NCBI GenBank assembly: GCA_034766995.1
Contig: CM068313.1
Location: 35,472,496-35,536,495, forward strand
From: Acanthacorydalis orientalis
Lineage: Eukaryota > Arthropoda > Insecta > Megaloptera > Corydalidae
Length of the DNA stretch: 64,000 nucleotides
Direction: 5' to 3'
Made by a program: the position numbers and the translations under genes. Positions 1 to 14,839 of this stretch are shown in pieces; within the stretch, counting starts at the first letter, position 1; every line of letters begins with the position of its first letter. The notes beneath the pieces are model-generated. The model was not told the origin of the DNA, made no database searches, and saw only the letters and a program-made list of their open reading frames with translations.

Positions 1-788
1 TAAAATCGTAATTATAACATATAGAAAAAATATATTTAATATCATTATAATATATCCACCAAACACTGTTTCAATTTTCTAATCAGAAATTATAATTTTG
101 ATGAATCAATAAATAATCTTTGTTTTTTTTCTTCTGAATCCAATAATTCCATCGAATATATTTTGTCTGTTTTTCAAAAAGTTAATTCATATTTTACAAT
201 AGAAAACACATACAACTATCATAGTGCAAGACAAAATAAACTCTTTTAATTCTAAAGCAAGTAAATTAAAATAAATGTTCGCATCTAAGGATCAGATTCA
301 TAAACAATACTCGATTCATCTTATTTTCATTTCATTGAGTATGAGTTAATTTCAGATTTATCTTGAACATTCATATTAATTTTCTTATCTTAAGATATAC
401 TTTAATGGCACTTAAATAACATGTTTTCATACGTATTTGATACATCATGATATTCATGCATCATATCACAAACACAAAACCATGATTAAATTTTAGTTTC
501 ATGATAAAATTATAACAAGAATTAGTTAAAGTAGTGTCTGACCGACCGTATATCTGACTCATTTGCGATTCACTTTTAAGTAACGAATAAGATGCGTCTT
601 TGAATTCTAAATTAGGTAGATGAATATAAAATTAGAATAAGGATGACTCAAATATCGTTCATGATAGAACCCTTAAGCTTTTATATGTGTGTTTGCGTAT
701 AGAGACATGTTAAATTAATCAATTCGGAAAGTACAAGTTATGTACAGGATTTTATTTACCTTAGACGAAAATAAATGTTCATGAATGC

Positions 789-848
<60 letters not shown>

Positions 849-884
849 ATACATGCATTCACGAACATTTATTTTCGTCTAAGG

Positions 885-960
<76 letters not shown>

Positions 961-1234
961 TATATGTGTGTATATATATATATATATGAATGCATACGTG
1001 TGTGTATGTAACAAGTATAAAAAAATTATGTTGATACATACTCCAAGCAAGTAAAATAAGTCATAAATCACTTACAAACATAGAGACATACAATTACATT
1101 GGTATTAAAAATATACCATTTATGAAAATACACACTGGAAATGTATATTAAAAAAGAATAGGAAATAGCAATTTTCTTAAGTATTTTAGAGTTCATATTT
1201 CTTAACATTATACGTTTTTCATAAAGCAGTTAAT

Positions 1235-1279
<45 letters not shown>

Positions 1280-1428
1280 CCAATACTTTAAAAAGGTATA
1301 TTTTAAAGATATCAAATCTAATATCAATATTTGTAATTGATGGACATCATAAAAGACGACTAGATGTCAATAAAGAAACAAGAAATATTTTGACAGATGC
1401 ATTTATCATCCTTACGTCATTTTATATT

Positions 1429-1482
<54 letters not shown>

Positions 1483-2239
1483 TTATTTCAGTGACTTACA
1501 GAAAAAAATCCGAATAGTCTCATTCGCAGCATCAGTATATACGTTTCATTGGTAGATACGTGATAAGAACTAACTGTTGGAAAGAAATCAATGTAAAAGT
1601 GAACTACCAGATCGCACAGTTTATTTTGAAAAAAAAGACAACTTTACAAAATCAGATATAAATCATGGATTCTCAAATAGCTTTCGAATTTTCAGAAGTT
1701 TTTTTAGAACCAACTTTAGGTAGTAACTTGTTCAGATTATATACGAAAAATTAACTCGATATTTTCTTGGAAAAAGTAAATATTCTTACGAAAATAGTTA
1801 CACTTTACATTCTTTTCTATTCTTTTCTTTCTCATTCTGATCTTCGCTGTTATATATTATATCATACATTATCTGTTAATAATAATGTAATACAAAATTA
1901 AAAATGTAGACTTTACGAATTATGAATTGTATCTGTAGATCAATTTTTGTTAAATATAAAATTTTATTTCAAATTCATTTATAAAATGAGTACACACCAA
2001 AGTTTTATCTTTTCGTTTAAATTAAAATATATTTATGAACATATAGTTTTTCCGTAATAATAATAAAAGTAGTAAACTCATACAATTAATATTCATTTGA
2101 AAATAAAAAACGTATGTCACACTTCAGCAAATTTAATAACTATTAAATTCAGATCACGATTATTAAATAATTATCGAAAAAAAACATTTCGCCTTGTATA
2201 TAGGGTAAACCTTGATTTAAAAGTTTTTTCTATGTCGAC
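1..2239. other. Intergenic, AT-rich, no gene seen
   Basis: No convincing coding region. The only long open frames are artefacts of TA arrays at about 794-985, 1238-1277 and 1433-1480, which translate as Tyr-Ile repeats. A 35-bp inverted repeat at 759-884 is listed separately. The promoter and 5' UTR of the DUF4789-like gene probably lie in the last few hundred bases, but no clear core element is visible. Confidence 0.7.
759..884. repeat. 35-bp inverted repeat around a TA array
   Basis: Arm 759-793 (begins CCTTAGACGAAAATAAATG) and arm 850-884 (ends CATTTATTTTCGTCTAAGG) are reverse complements at 34 of 35 positions. The 56-nt spacer is almost pure TA, which is itself self-complementary, so the whole 126 bp could fold as one long hairpin or cruciform. 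No ORF or transposase is associated. It could be a tiny foldback element or the product of template switching at the microsatellite. Confidence 0.9.
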
Positions 2240-2642
2240 ATGAAAAATGTAATAAATATTACGGTATTGAAATCAATGCCTTTAATATTTGTTCTAACAT
2301 TTTATTGTTTTTCAGTTTTGTTGGTGTGTTCGATGCTCACAGTTTGGGGAGCTATTGCGCCGCCACCCTGGGCGGATGTGAAACGAAACCCATGTGCTGC
2401 TCTACCTCGAGGGTGGCAACTTCTGTATTGGCCTGCAGATAAAACGTGCTATAAAATTTTTCAGGTGATATAAGTTTCCTTCATTTAATACTCTATAGAA
2501 TTATTATCATTATTATGAAGAGTAGTAAAATAGAATACTTTATATAATTATTATTGTATTGAATATTTATTGCACTTAATTATTTAAGAAACATTTTTTC
2601 TCAATTTAATTTTATATAAATATAAACACACACACACACACA

Positions 2643-2691
<49 letters not shown>

Positions 2692-3035
2692 ATCAACATA
2701 TAAAAAAGTTCTTATCTGCCAGAAAAATGGTGGTAACAAATGGTTTAAAAATCTAGCTTCATTTTTTTAATATTAAATTATTAAAATTGTATATGAAATA
2801 AAATTAAGTTATGTAATTAAATTTAACTATAGGGTGCAAATAATTTGTTTTAATAAGAATTGTATTTAAAACAGGCTGACAAAAATGAAACCACTTAAAA
2901 TAAAAAAGTAGTAAAAATACAAATTTGCAAACATTTTTTTTACAAAATACATCAACTATTTTGTAATCTGTTTGAAACTCAACCTGAACATATATCAACT
3001 AGCAGTTTTGCATACAAGATAGCTAATTTATATAC

Positions 3036-3101
<66 letters not shown>

Positions 3102-3527
3102 CTGTTCATTTTTTTCATATATTATATATGTTGAAGTGTAAACTCCAGGAATTCATTTAAAAACTAAGAATTTTTTATTTTTTATAAAACATCAACAGAA
3201 ATAGAAAAAATTCTAATAGTTTTGATCCAATATATGTATAAAGTTCTTATGTAAGTAAAATATTTGTATATGTGTACTTATTTATTATATATTTAAATTG
3301 ATACATTAAAATATTTTTTTATTGTAAAGTAATTATAATATATTAATCGAAAATATACAAATTTTTAAATTCTTTTATAAATAGTTTTGTATAACAAATG
3401 CGACTATACTTTGACGATTTATATAAAATCATTTTCAAAAATAGATATAAATTAATAATAATTCATTATTACACATTATTGAAGATAAAATTTTGTGTAT
3501 AAGAAGTATAAGATATTATTTAATTTA

Positions 3528-3574
<47 letters not shown>

Positions 3575-4378
3575 CATATAGAAAATAATTTAACCATACA
3601 AAAAACAAAAAAAGATTTTATTATATTCTTGTATAATATTGTTTATGTCAAACTTTTTTATAAAAATTCTCTGCAAATCCTATTAAATTCGGTACAAATC
3701 TTAGACAGAAGTACTCAATAACGAATTTCAAATCTGTTAAATCCATGAGTATAGCCTTTTTTCTCAACTTGGATTCTCATCTTAGATCCTTCTTGGATTT
3801 ATTTTTAATTTAAACTAAAAGTATATATATATATATAAGTTTTAGTTCCTATCTATAAATTTTCATCTTTGTTAAAAAAATATTTTATTAATTTATTCTC
3901 TTTGTACTATGGAGTCAATTTTTCCCAGTTAAAATATATTTTATTTTACAAAAACGTACGTATCTTTAAAATATGACATTTTTTAAATAATTTAAATATC
4001 GAGATAATGTTCATACTTATTAACTATAATGACTATTAAATTATCTTCTGTTTAAAATCAAACTAAATAATATTTTTGGAGAATTTCATTTCTTTATTAT
4101 TTTACTTTTATAAATTACGTAATTTATGTACTCTGTTTTTTTCATTTCAATTATAATTTTTACTAAAAAACATATTTTTTATTAAATTAATAACTAATTA
4201 CATCCTGATTTATTTTTAATTTATTTTTTTATTTCGAAACATTTTTCGGTTTAATTTAAAGAAGATATAATTTTTTAATTCTTATTACACTTTCATAAGA
4301 CAACATAACATTACATGCTCACCTACAAATATGAAAACATATACTTATACTAATTCACACACACACATACACACCCTC

Positions 4379-4423
<45 letters not shown>

Positions 4424-4662
4424 CGTTTGTGTAATGCGTGTATTTATGTATATACGAGTATACATATGTACAATACGTTTATATATATAAATGAAAGTAA
4501 ATAACAAAACGTTTTTACATCTCTTTTGCTGACCTACTTTATAAATAGTATAAAGAAGTCTAAATCTGGTTTTGTTTATTATTTAATAAAAATGTGGTTT
4601 AATAAAGCTGTGGAATGACTAATTTATTTAAAAAGAATGCATATCGGTAACAAATACATTTA

Positions 4663-4730
<68 letters not shown>

Positions 4731-5109
4731 ATTGTATTCCATTATGTTTATTTTTTCTTATAATTATATTTATTTTAAATTCACTTAGAAAATTCATTAT
4801 TTATGAATTCACGTGTTCACATTATTTTTAAATTTATTATTTTAACTTGTTTTTATTAAAAAAATGTTTAAGTTTTATTAATGTTTCGTTATATTAAATG
4901 TTTCGTTTGTATATAATTACTTAATAATATGAATAAGTATCTTGATCTTCATCTTTGTACAATACATTGATTCATGTCATTATTTTAATTTTCTATTCAG
5001 TTAATTTGTAAATACATTGTTTTATGTATTCCTTTTACACTTGTTAATTAAAAAACATCAGTGATAATAATAATTATACACACACACACACGCACACACA
5101 CACACACAC

Positions 5110-5160
<51 letters not shown>

Positions 5161-5251
5161 TATATTTTTTCTTATATTGCGTTTATATAAACTGTTAGAA
5201 TAATTTTAAGAAATTAAATAAATATACAATTTATTCAGACAAAATCTAATG

Positions 5252-5320
<69 letters not shown>

Positions 5321-5409
5321 TCATACTAATATAAATATTCATTATATTAGTTGATCTAATGACTAAACCGATATTTATTTAAAATATAAATAGGAACATT
5401 TCATTATTT

Positions 5410-5449
<40 letters not shown>

Positions 5450-6259
5450 ATTTTATGTGTGTATATTTGAATGAAAATGTATGTATTGTTAGGTAAAGAG
5501 GAAAGATTAACGTTTTCAGCTATATGAACCTATATGCGCGTTCTGAAAAATCGTTCACCATGGCCTATGAACGCATATATGGGTTCTCACATAACTATTC
5601 CATTTGGCCTATTAACGCATATATACTTTCAATACCAACAATGCTTGTATACCTAAATATAAATATAAAAAACATAGTAAGAACATTTTTTTTAATATTT
5701 AATAATAAATAATTAATATTTTTTTTGTGATTGATTTATTATATTTTACAAAAATTCACACCATGCAGAATAGTGGCTAGAGAAGGAAAAGTTCATTCGG
5801 ATGACCTTCCATTTCGATTAACAGGGAGACATTGCCTTTTGTCCTACAGAACTAATTATAACAAACGTCCTTTACGAGATAAGATGCGTTGTTTGCGCAA
5901 GATATATCAGGACTGACTCACACTATGATTGCAAAAAGTGTAACATTGGTCTATGTATTGAACCTTGTTTCGAAATTTATCATACAAAACAAAATTACTA
6001 AATTTCCGAGTTAAAATATATTTAGAGATATAATGAACTATGATCAATGTGGATTACGATATAAATGTTCTATTAAATAGATGATTTTGTTAAAGTTTTT
6101 GCACTTTACTTTTCGAATTATTTCAGATACAATCAATATACGTTACAACAAACTTCAAACTTATTCAGGGTAACGTACGCTTTATCTTAAAAAGTGATCA
6201 ATCCACAGTTAAAGATTTACTTCGCTTAACTAACAGCTAAAAGGGTTAATGAAGTATTT

Positions 6260-6312
<53 letters not shown>

Positions 6313-6601
6313 ATATGTGTGTGTATGTGTATGTGTGTTTGTAAGTAATTAAAATTTTATTTTAATGATGCAAATCAAGAGTTTAAAACAATCACGGCAT
6401 TATTAATTAAAGTATACACACTTTTATGTTATTTGAAAATTAATGCTTTTCATAAATTATTTCTTATATACCTTGATATTAAAGTTTAATTTTTTTCATT
6501 TATTTGTTGTTATCATTTTTTATATTATTTTACTTTATATGAGCAATCGAAAAATTGTACTATTTATTAAATGTTGATATTATCATCATTCTATACATTA
6601 A

Positions 6602-6694
<93 letters not shown>

Positions 6695-9129
6695 TATATA
6701 ATGTATATATATATAATGTATTCTGTTTTTGTTCATATCTTAATATATAAATACGATTCCTATATTCACTTAGTAAGAATGTCTGTTTTTATGTACAATA
6801 ATTCCATGAGAATAATATTCACATATCTGCAAATAATTACGCATAAAATATTTGTTCTTCATATTAAACATTGATAATGCGTAGACAGGTTATCCTTGCC
6901 CAGAGACCATGGAATTGACACCGACATCTGATGACGGCGAAGTGATCGCAGAATGTCGTTGTCCACCGGGAACCGCCCAGCTAAATGAGACAGATAAATG
7001 CCACACTTTATTTCAACAAGGTCCCTGTAATACAGGTCAATATTTCATGCCAATACCAGATTTACATTATGGAAACGAGTCTGATACGAAAAGGTAATAA
7101 TTTATAAACCATTAGTATATAAATCATATAATGTTTTATGTATAAACAACTACATTTATACCGCTGGTGCGAAAAGCACTACTCATACTACAACAGCACA
7201 TAATACATAATATCACAGCACATAATTATTATTCAAATGTCTATAGCAATATGCACGTATTAGAACAGCTGTTCAATAACATTAGTGAAATAATTTCGTT
7301 TAGCAAGTATACATTTATGTCGCATAATATTGCTTTTACTTGTACAACTAGAACTGAGTTTTGCTCTGAAAACTTAACAGAAAACTCGTTACTGTTATTA
7401 ATTAAAAATATAATAATCCATTTAATTTAGTAGCATCAATACGTAAGCTATTTTACCGTACATGGTTAGTGTAATGGGCTATCTTAGAAAGGATAGAGCC
7501 AGATCAACAAAACTGAATGATAATTCAAATATAATTTGCTAGTCAATTATTTAAGCTCAAAAAAATCTATACGCAGATCCATTCTTGAACAAAAAGTTTC
7601 TAAATAATCAAATTAGAAGATATAACACTAGCTAAATTTAATCATTACATTCCACTATTCATTGATGAGCACTACTAGAAGATAATTCTGATCGTCTATT
7701 TCAATTCCGCAAAATAGTGTTGAATGAAAAGTATTAGTGGATCCTGATTTATTTTACAAAATAATTTGAAGTGACAAAGATATTTACGTTCTTTAGTTAT
7801 GTGAAAAGAAGAAATTACTCATATTGATAGCAAAAGACTCTAATTATAACTATTTCAAGTCAGAGTAACCAGAATAAACCGTTTGGGATAGTAAATATTG
7901 CTTAGGAATATTTAGAGCATACACGAAGGTTAATTATTTAATACGCCGAACGGTGCTCTATTTTTGAAAGCCGCATAACCTTCGGATTCCAATCGCTAGG
8001 GGTGTTTTATTGGTCTTAATGGATTGCCTTACGTAGTTTCTACTCATTGTTTCGCGTCTAGTGCTTGTAACAATGGTTCTGGTGTCAGTGTGCATGTTAT
8101 TGTCATTGTTCCGTGGATAATTTACAGCAAGAGCAACGTTATGTCCTTTATTACTGTATTAGACGTGATTTAAGTGCTTTACAAAACACTTTAAAAAATG
8201 AGTGAAGCTTATGATAATGAGTGTCTGAAGAAAACTACAATAATCAAGTGGCATAAACGATTCAAAAAAGGACGAGAATCTATTTCAGATAATCCGAGAC
8301 CAGGTCAGCCAGCATCTTCCACAACATGTGAGCAAATTCCGCGAGCACAGAAAATTTTGAATTAAAACAGACAAATTACACTTTGACATCTGGATGAAAA
8401 AAATGAGCATTTCCTATAGAAGAGCACACACTGCTCCTAACAATCACAATAAACACTACGTAGCATTGCAAACAACGGGTCACAGGAAGCTTACGACAAT
8501 AGATAAGACACTGGAAGAAGTACATACATTTCAAAAGGGAATATTTTGAAAAGTAAAAAATATCACATGAAGATTAATTTTTTTTGGCTCTTCTGCGAAT
8601 TAAATAATCATCCATCGTGTTTCTGTTAAAAAAAAATTCCACGAACAGCATATATACATACATATATATATATATATAAATATATGTTTCTAAGTATATT
8701 TTTTCGGAACTACAGAAGCACTGTAACAATATCAAACATATATATTTGTTTCACAACGTCATTAATACCATGATACATATAGATATCTGGATAAAAAATT
8801 CACAACAGAGTAACTGATAAACATGCTGCAATTAAAATACTCCCAAGCTAATCAGACGTCATCTCTATAGTTTTCTTATTTTGAGATGTGGTAAAGACAA
8901 GACATATTCTAAAAAACAAATGATTTAAAACAGAAATGGAAAATGCCCTTGAAGTAACTGGTTCACATCAAGTTCACATGTACCAAACTGTCTAAAAATT
9001 CCTAAACATCTTTTGACATATAGTAATAAAGATGGTAAACAATTTTAAAATAAAATAAAATACAAACAATGCAAAATAGAACACAAATTAAATTACTATT
9101 GAACTGTGATGTGTAATGAATTTTATGCC

Positions 9130-9197
<68 letters not shown>

Positions 9198-9331
9198 AAT
9201 GTGTATATTAATTTAATATTCTATTTATTATTATTATCTTTAAGTATTCAATTAATCAATTAATTAATCAATTAATTAAAAAACACCGATTTCGACTTCG
9301 ATAATCATATACAAATATCTATCTATCTACC

Positions 9332-9362
<31 letters not shown>

Positions 9363-9778
9363 CATTGCATATTACATAAGCATAATTTTTATAAATTAAC
9401 TTGTTTATGACAACAAATTCAATGAGCAATGTATTCAAAAGAAAGTGGATTTTCAAATTTGATAATGTCGAATTTCAAAATATACTTAAAAGCTTTCAGT
9501 GGAAAAAAAAACAATAATTCTAAGACATAAGAATCTAGTTTATGCCAAGTACAATCACAGTTTCTAAAAATTATTTTTTATTTTCCTATTTTCTTTACAT
9601 TTTCATTACTTAATTTCAAATAAATAGTCACTGTTCCAGTTAATTAATGAGAAATTATTTTACGTTAATATCTCTCATAGATGAATAAATTGCATGGTAA
9701 TAGTCTATTTTTCCTTTTTTATAGTCTCACCTACTCGATACGTTACATTTCAATTACATGAATGTTTAAATTAAACAG

Positions 9779-9874
<96 letters not shown>

Positions 9875-10066
9875 ATGTATACATACATATATTATATTAT
9901 TCATTCAAGTATTAGAAAATCATAATTTCACCTTAACCAATTATTAATCGTTTTCTCGTAATCAATCACAAATAGAATAATCTAATAAATGACCTTCATA
10001 CTGAATTTCTTTTCTTATAAAAGAAATATAATTCGAATAAAACTTGAAAAATGTGTTATGTTGAAA

Positions 10067-10143
<77 letters not shown>

Positions 10144-11596
10144 GAGTATATGGTTGAGTTGTAATATAAATCATTGGTTTTAAAACATTCATAAGTAAAA
10201 TTATAACTTGATGTCAATGTTCAAAACAATATTAATCAATAATTATTATACATTTATGATATTAATTATCCAAGCTTACACTCTGTTTTGGAGTGAAAGT
10301 ACACTATCGTATGTGTTCACTACCTTACTAACATTGTAGAACAACTTATTATATAATTGACAAGTTCTTTTATAACCGGAAATATTTTAGCACATACTAG
10401 TAGACAAGTTACAATCGAGTATATATTTTAACATAATGCGAATAAAAACTTCCTTCCTGTATATATTACAGCTATATAATTGTATATTCAAAAGATACAA
10501 AATGTAAATTTGTTATTTAACTCTATAAACGAATAAGATAAATTATCATAATTGACAAACATTTATTCGAAAATTATGGTAAGAGTTATTTAATTATTAT
10601 TGAAGTCTATTATTGATTTTTGTTTTTGGAAAAATATACAATAATATTCACTTTCTAACAGTAAGATATGTCCATCGATAAAATTTCTGTGATTACATTC
10701 CTGAGAGGTAAAACTAGTTTTAATAACAGTGCCGATTAGAAAGCCGCATTTTCATATTTAAATTCATAACAAACATTTATTTTAATTTAAATAAAACATT
10801 AAAAAAGAATTAGAATACACAGTTGTCCAATATCAATGAATATTTTTAAAATAAAAATTCGTTCGGAATTAAAAAAAGAAAATATCCATTAAATCAGTGA
10901 TTGACAAATCATAACAAAAGTATTTGAATTATAATAATTTTTGTAAATTAAATAGTTTCAACCATGGATTCATTTATTGTTTAAATATATCTCTTCAAAA
11001 ACAAAGTGTTGTAAGTAATTAAAAATATAATATATAACTTTCATTGAGATATAATCAATTTAACTACGTTCTTAATACTTGAATACTTTATTTGCATGCA
11101 CAATATTTAAAAATTGAACCAGATGTAACAAACAGAACATAACTGTTAAAAATATGTGATACAGATTTTTTGTTTTGCTTAATCATTTTCTTAGTGCATG
11201 GTTTCGATCTATTTTTATTTCACATTGATCTCTAATAATTTGATCAATCCAATCTATTGAAAATTTAGCGTTATTATTTCGAAAAACGTTAATAAAATTA
11301 CGGTCTTTTATTGACAAATAAAGGGTTTATAAATAAATCCCGGGTAATTCATATCGAATTGTTCGAACTTTTATGAAAAATAGCTATAATTTCTTCACAA
11401 ATAACGTTAACAGATACTTAAATAACAAAGACAATTTAAATTTCCGTCAGTTGAAAATATAATTACAGAAAAAATATAACTTTCAACTCATCTAAAAGCA
11501 ATAATCAAATATTTGTTTTAAATATTGTTCTGATTATATTATATATTTATTACAATAACTATATACACCTAGCATAACCTAAGTTTTTTATTATAA

Positions 11597-11660
<64 letters not shown>

Positions 11661-12402
11661 TATTAAAATACAATCTAACAATATAATTATAAGTAATTTT
11701 TTGTTTTAAATACTATTTTAAAATAAAATAATAAATAACTTCCTAAAACCCAATTCTGTATTCGGTTTTTGCATATTAAATCAACCATTATAATCATTTA
11801 TCATTAATATAACGTTGATTATTGATGTAATCGACGAAAATTTGTTGTAATTAATGTATTAATACCACTCTTAACAAAAGATTATATGTAGATGTATATA
11901 TATAATTGAATTATTTTTTCCGATCAGACAACCAATGCGTCTTGGTATTTGCAAAACAGCTCATCCATGTCCGTCAAAAACTCAAATCTGGTGGCCAATT
12001 GACGGTCGATGTTATCCTCGCCTATCGCGTGGCCCTTGTTCAAACGGTCTTCTCCTCACAATCGATTCAAACACTGGTTTAGCAACATGCCAGTGTGACA
12101 TAAAATCTCCTGAGTTACGAAAATATGTCTGGCCTCCGAGCAGAACGTGCTATGAACATTATACCCGCGGACCGTGTCAACATCACGGTCATCTTTTTCT
12201 ACCTGGAGGACGGTGTGGGTGTGATCAACATTTACCACATTATCATAAAGACACTGGACAATGTTATAAGCTAGGTGAGTTCATAATTTAGCTCTGAATA
12301 TTATAATATTCTTGTTTTTGTATTATTTTTATTTGAATAACGAAAACAGACTAAAAGAACTAATGAATAACTTAGTAAAATTAACATTATACGACTTTAC
12401 GG

Positions 12403-12457
<55 letters not shown>

Positions 12458-12774
12458 AAATTTACATTTGATAAGTTAAACAGAATTTACAAAATATGTA
12501 TTCAATTTTATAATATAAATAATCAATTTTATAATATAAATAAGGGTGTTCCTATTTGATCGTTATTTTATTAACGTAGATAACTAAGTTTGATATGAAC
12601 TTCTGCGTAACATTACGTATAATTTATACAGCACATTAACTTCTTTAAAATTTGTTTTACAAATTCCTTGTATTCTTTTCTTTTCATAATCTTTTTTTTG
12701 TAATTCAAATTGACCTCAGTTTCTTTCAGTTTTTATTCTAATTAATAATGGAAAATTAATAAAACATACACATA

Positions 12775-12828
<54 letters not shown>

Positions 12829-14611
12829 TTTATAATTATAATAACAAAATGCCTTATGTAACTTACATATTCGACCATTATAAATACAAATTCATTTGTA
12901 AAATATTTATCTTTCTCTGAAAAAATATTAAGAAAAAATTCAATAAACTTTATTAAAGCACTTTTCAAAAAGACTTAAAATATTTTGAAGTTAATACAAT
13001 TCAACAAGTTTTGTTACAAAAATGTTTGTACATATTTTTCAACCTTAAATTCTAATTTTAACAATTCCTGGCATATATACAAAAGAATATTATATTTTAA
13101 GAAATGTAAGCACTTTACCATATACTAATTTTAAAAAGTATTATCATGAAAAAAACGATCTAAATTAAAATGTAAAACTGTAGTCAAAAAAAAATAACAA
13201 GAATACATATTTACAGAAATATATTGATTATATATTAATTGAATTTAAAATATATTTCTTACTGAAAAATATTTTTTTCATTTCATTATAATAATGAATA
13301 TAAAATAATTCGAATATCATTATCATCTATGCAAACCATTAAACTTCTCATGCTCCAAACACCTTATAAACTTTTACAAGTTCTATCTTGTTTATACAAT
13401 TATTATTCCAAAATACCGAAATGTTTAAAATAAATATATTAACACTTTTATTACACATTTAATACATTATTTTACTACATATTCGAAATATAACCTTTGT
13501 TATATAATTGCGGTATTTATTTCAAGGGAAATAATACTAATTCTTTTGCAATCAGTAAAGTAATATCCTACTACGTGAATTTTATATTGAATCTACTGAT
13601 AACTCACAAAAACACGACATGCATCCGAACGCAAATTATTTTCAGCGTAACAAGGTTTCAAAAAAACCCTGATGAGACAACAAAATGCCCTTGACAAAAA
13701 TTTAATTAGTAGTTGACACACTTGTTTTAAAGCAAATAGATAACATATTGCTAAAAAAAAACTTATTAGTATTCATTACACATTACTATCGAATATATAA
13801 TAAATTAATTATTCATTGCAGTATCGTATTCTTTGTTGATAATGCTGCAATAAAAAGTACAGACCATTTTACACGACCGATGTGTCTATTATATAGACAA
13901 GGAAATAATAATAAATAATTATGTTTTTTTTTTTTTGTTGTAACTAGGACATTACATTATGATGTATCGTAACATAAATGTAATTTTAGTATGACAAACG
14001 TATAACAATTCTATAATATCTGATTTCACTTTTGACGAATCTCGTGTTATCTATATTTCATCATGTGTCCAATAAATAATGATGAATGAACGTGACAATG
14101 AAATATTTTTACGTATCTGGAATATTAATGATAGGTTTGGTTTCTTCATGGACAAGAAGAATATTCAAATGACAGAGGATTTTATATTAATACAATGCAA
14201 ACCTACATATGAATTTAAATACCGTCAAACGCTCATATACATAAAGCAGTAGGCGTGTATGTATATATACATATATATATATATTAATATTTCTCTTATT
14301 TCAGTGATAAACGTAAAGATCATTTTAATAAGTAAATTCTTTATATTAATAAATAAATCATAATTAAAAATAATAAGACCAATTATAAGACACAATAATA
14401 AGACCAATCTCGTTTAATTATATAAAAAATATCATTATATTTTAATTACAATATTTTTATTTAGAATGAAATTAATTAAAATATTGATTTACTTTTCATT
14501 GACCTTAAGGTGTTAAATTCAGATATTTTCAAGTTCAAGATTAGTTCAAGTTCTGCTATCCAAAACAAACTGATATAAAATTATATGCATATTTATGCAT
14601 GCATATAAATA

Positions 14612-14657
<46 letters not shown>

Positions 14658-14774
14658 TGTGTGTGTGCGCGCGCGCGTTTGTGTAGGTATGTGCATTCAT
14701 ATTTTTATTTACATAGTTAATAGTCAAAACAATAATATGTGTCCTTCTACACGTAAATTAACACACATTTTATA

Positions 14775-14839
<65 letters not shown>

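Noticed and set aside
785..1071. Long overlapping ORFs on both strands rich in Tyr-Ile
   Set aside because: They are translations of TA microsatellites and have no coding signature; the same applies to all Tyr-Ile-Tyr ORFs in the window.
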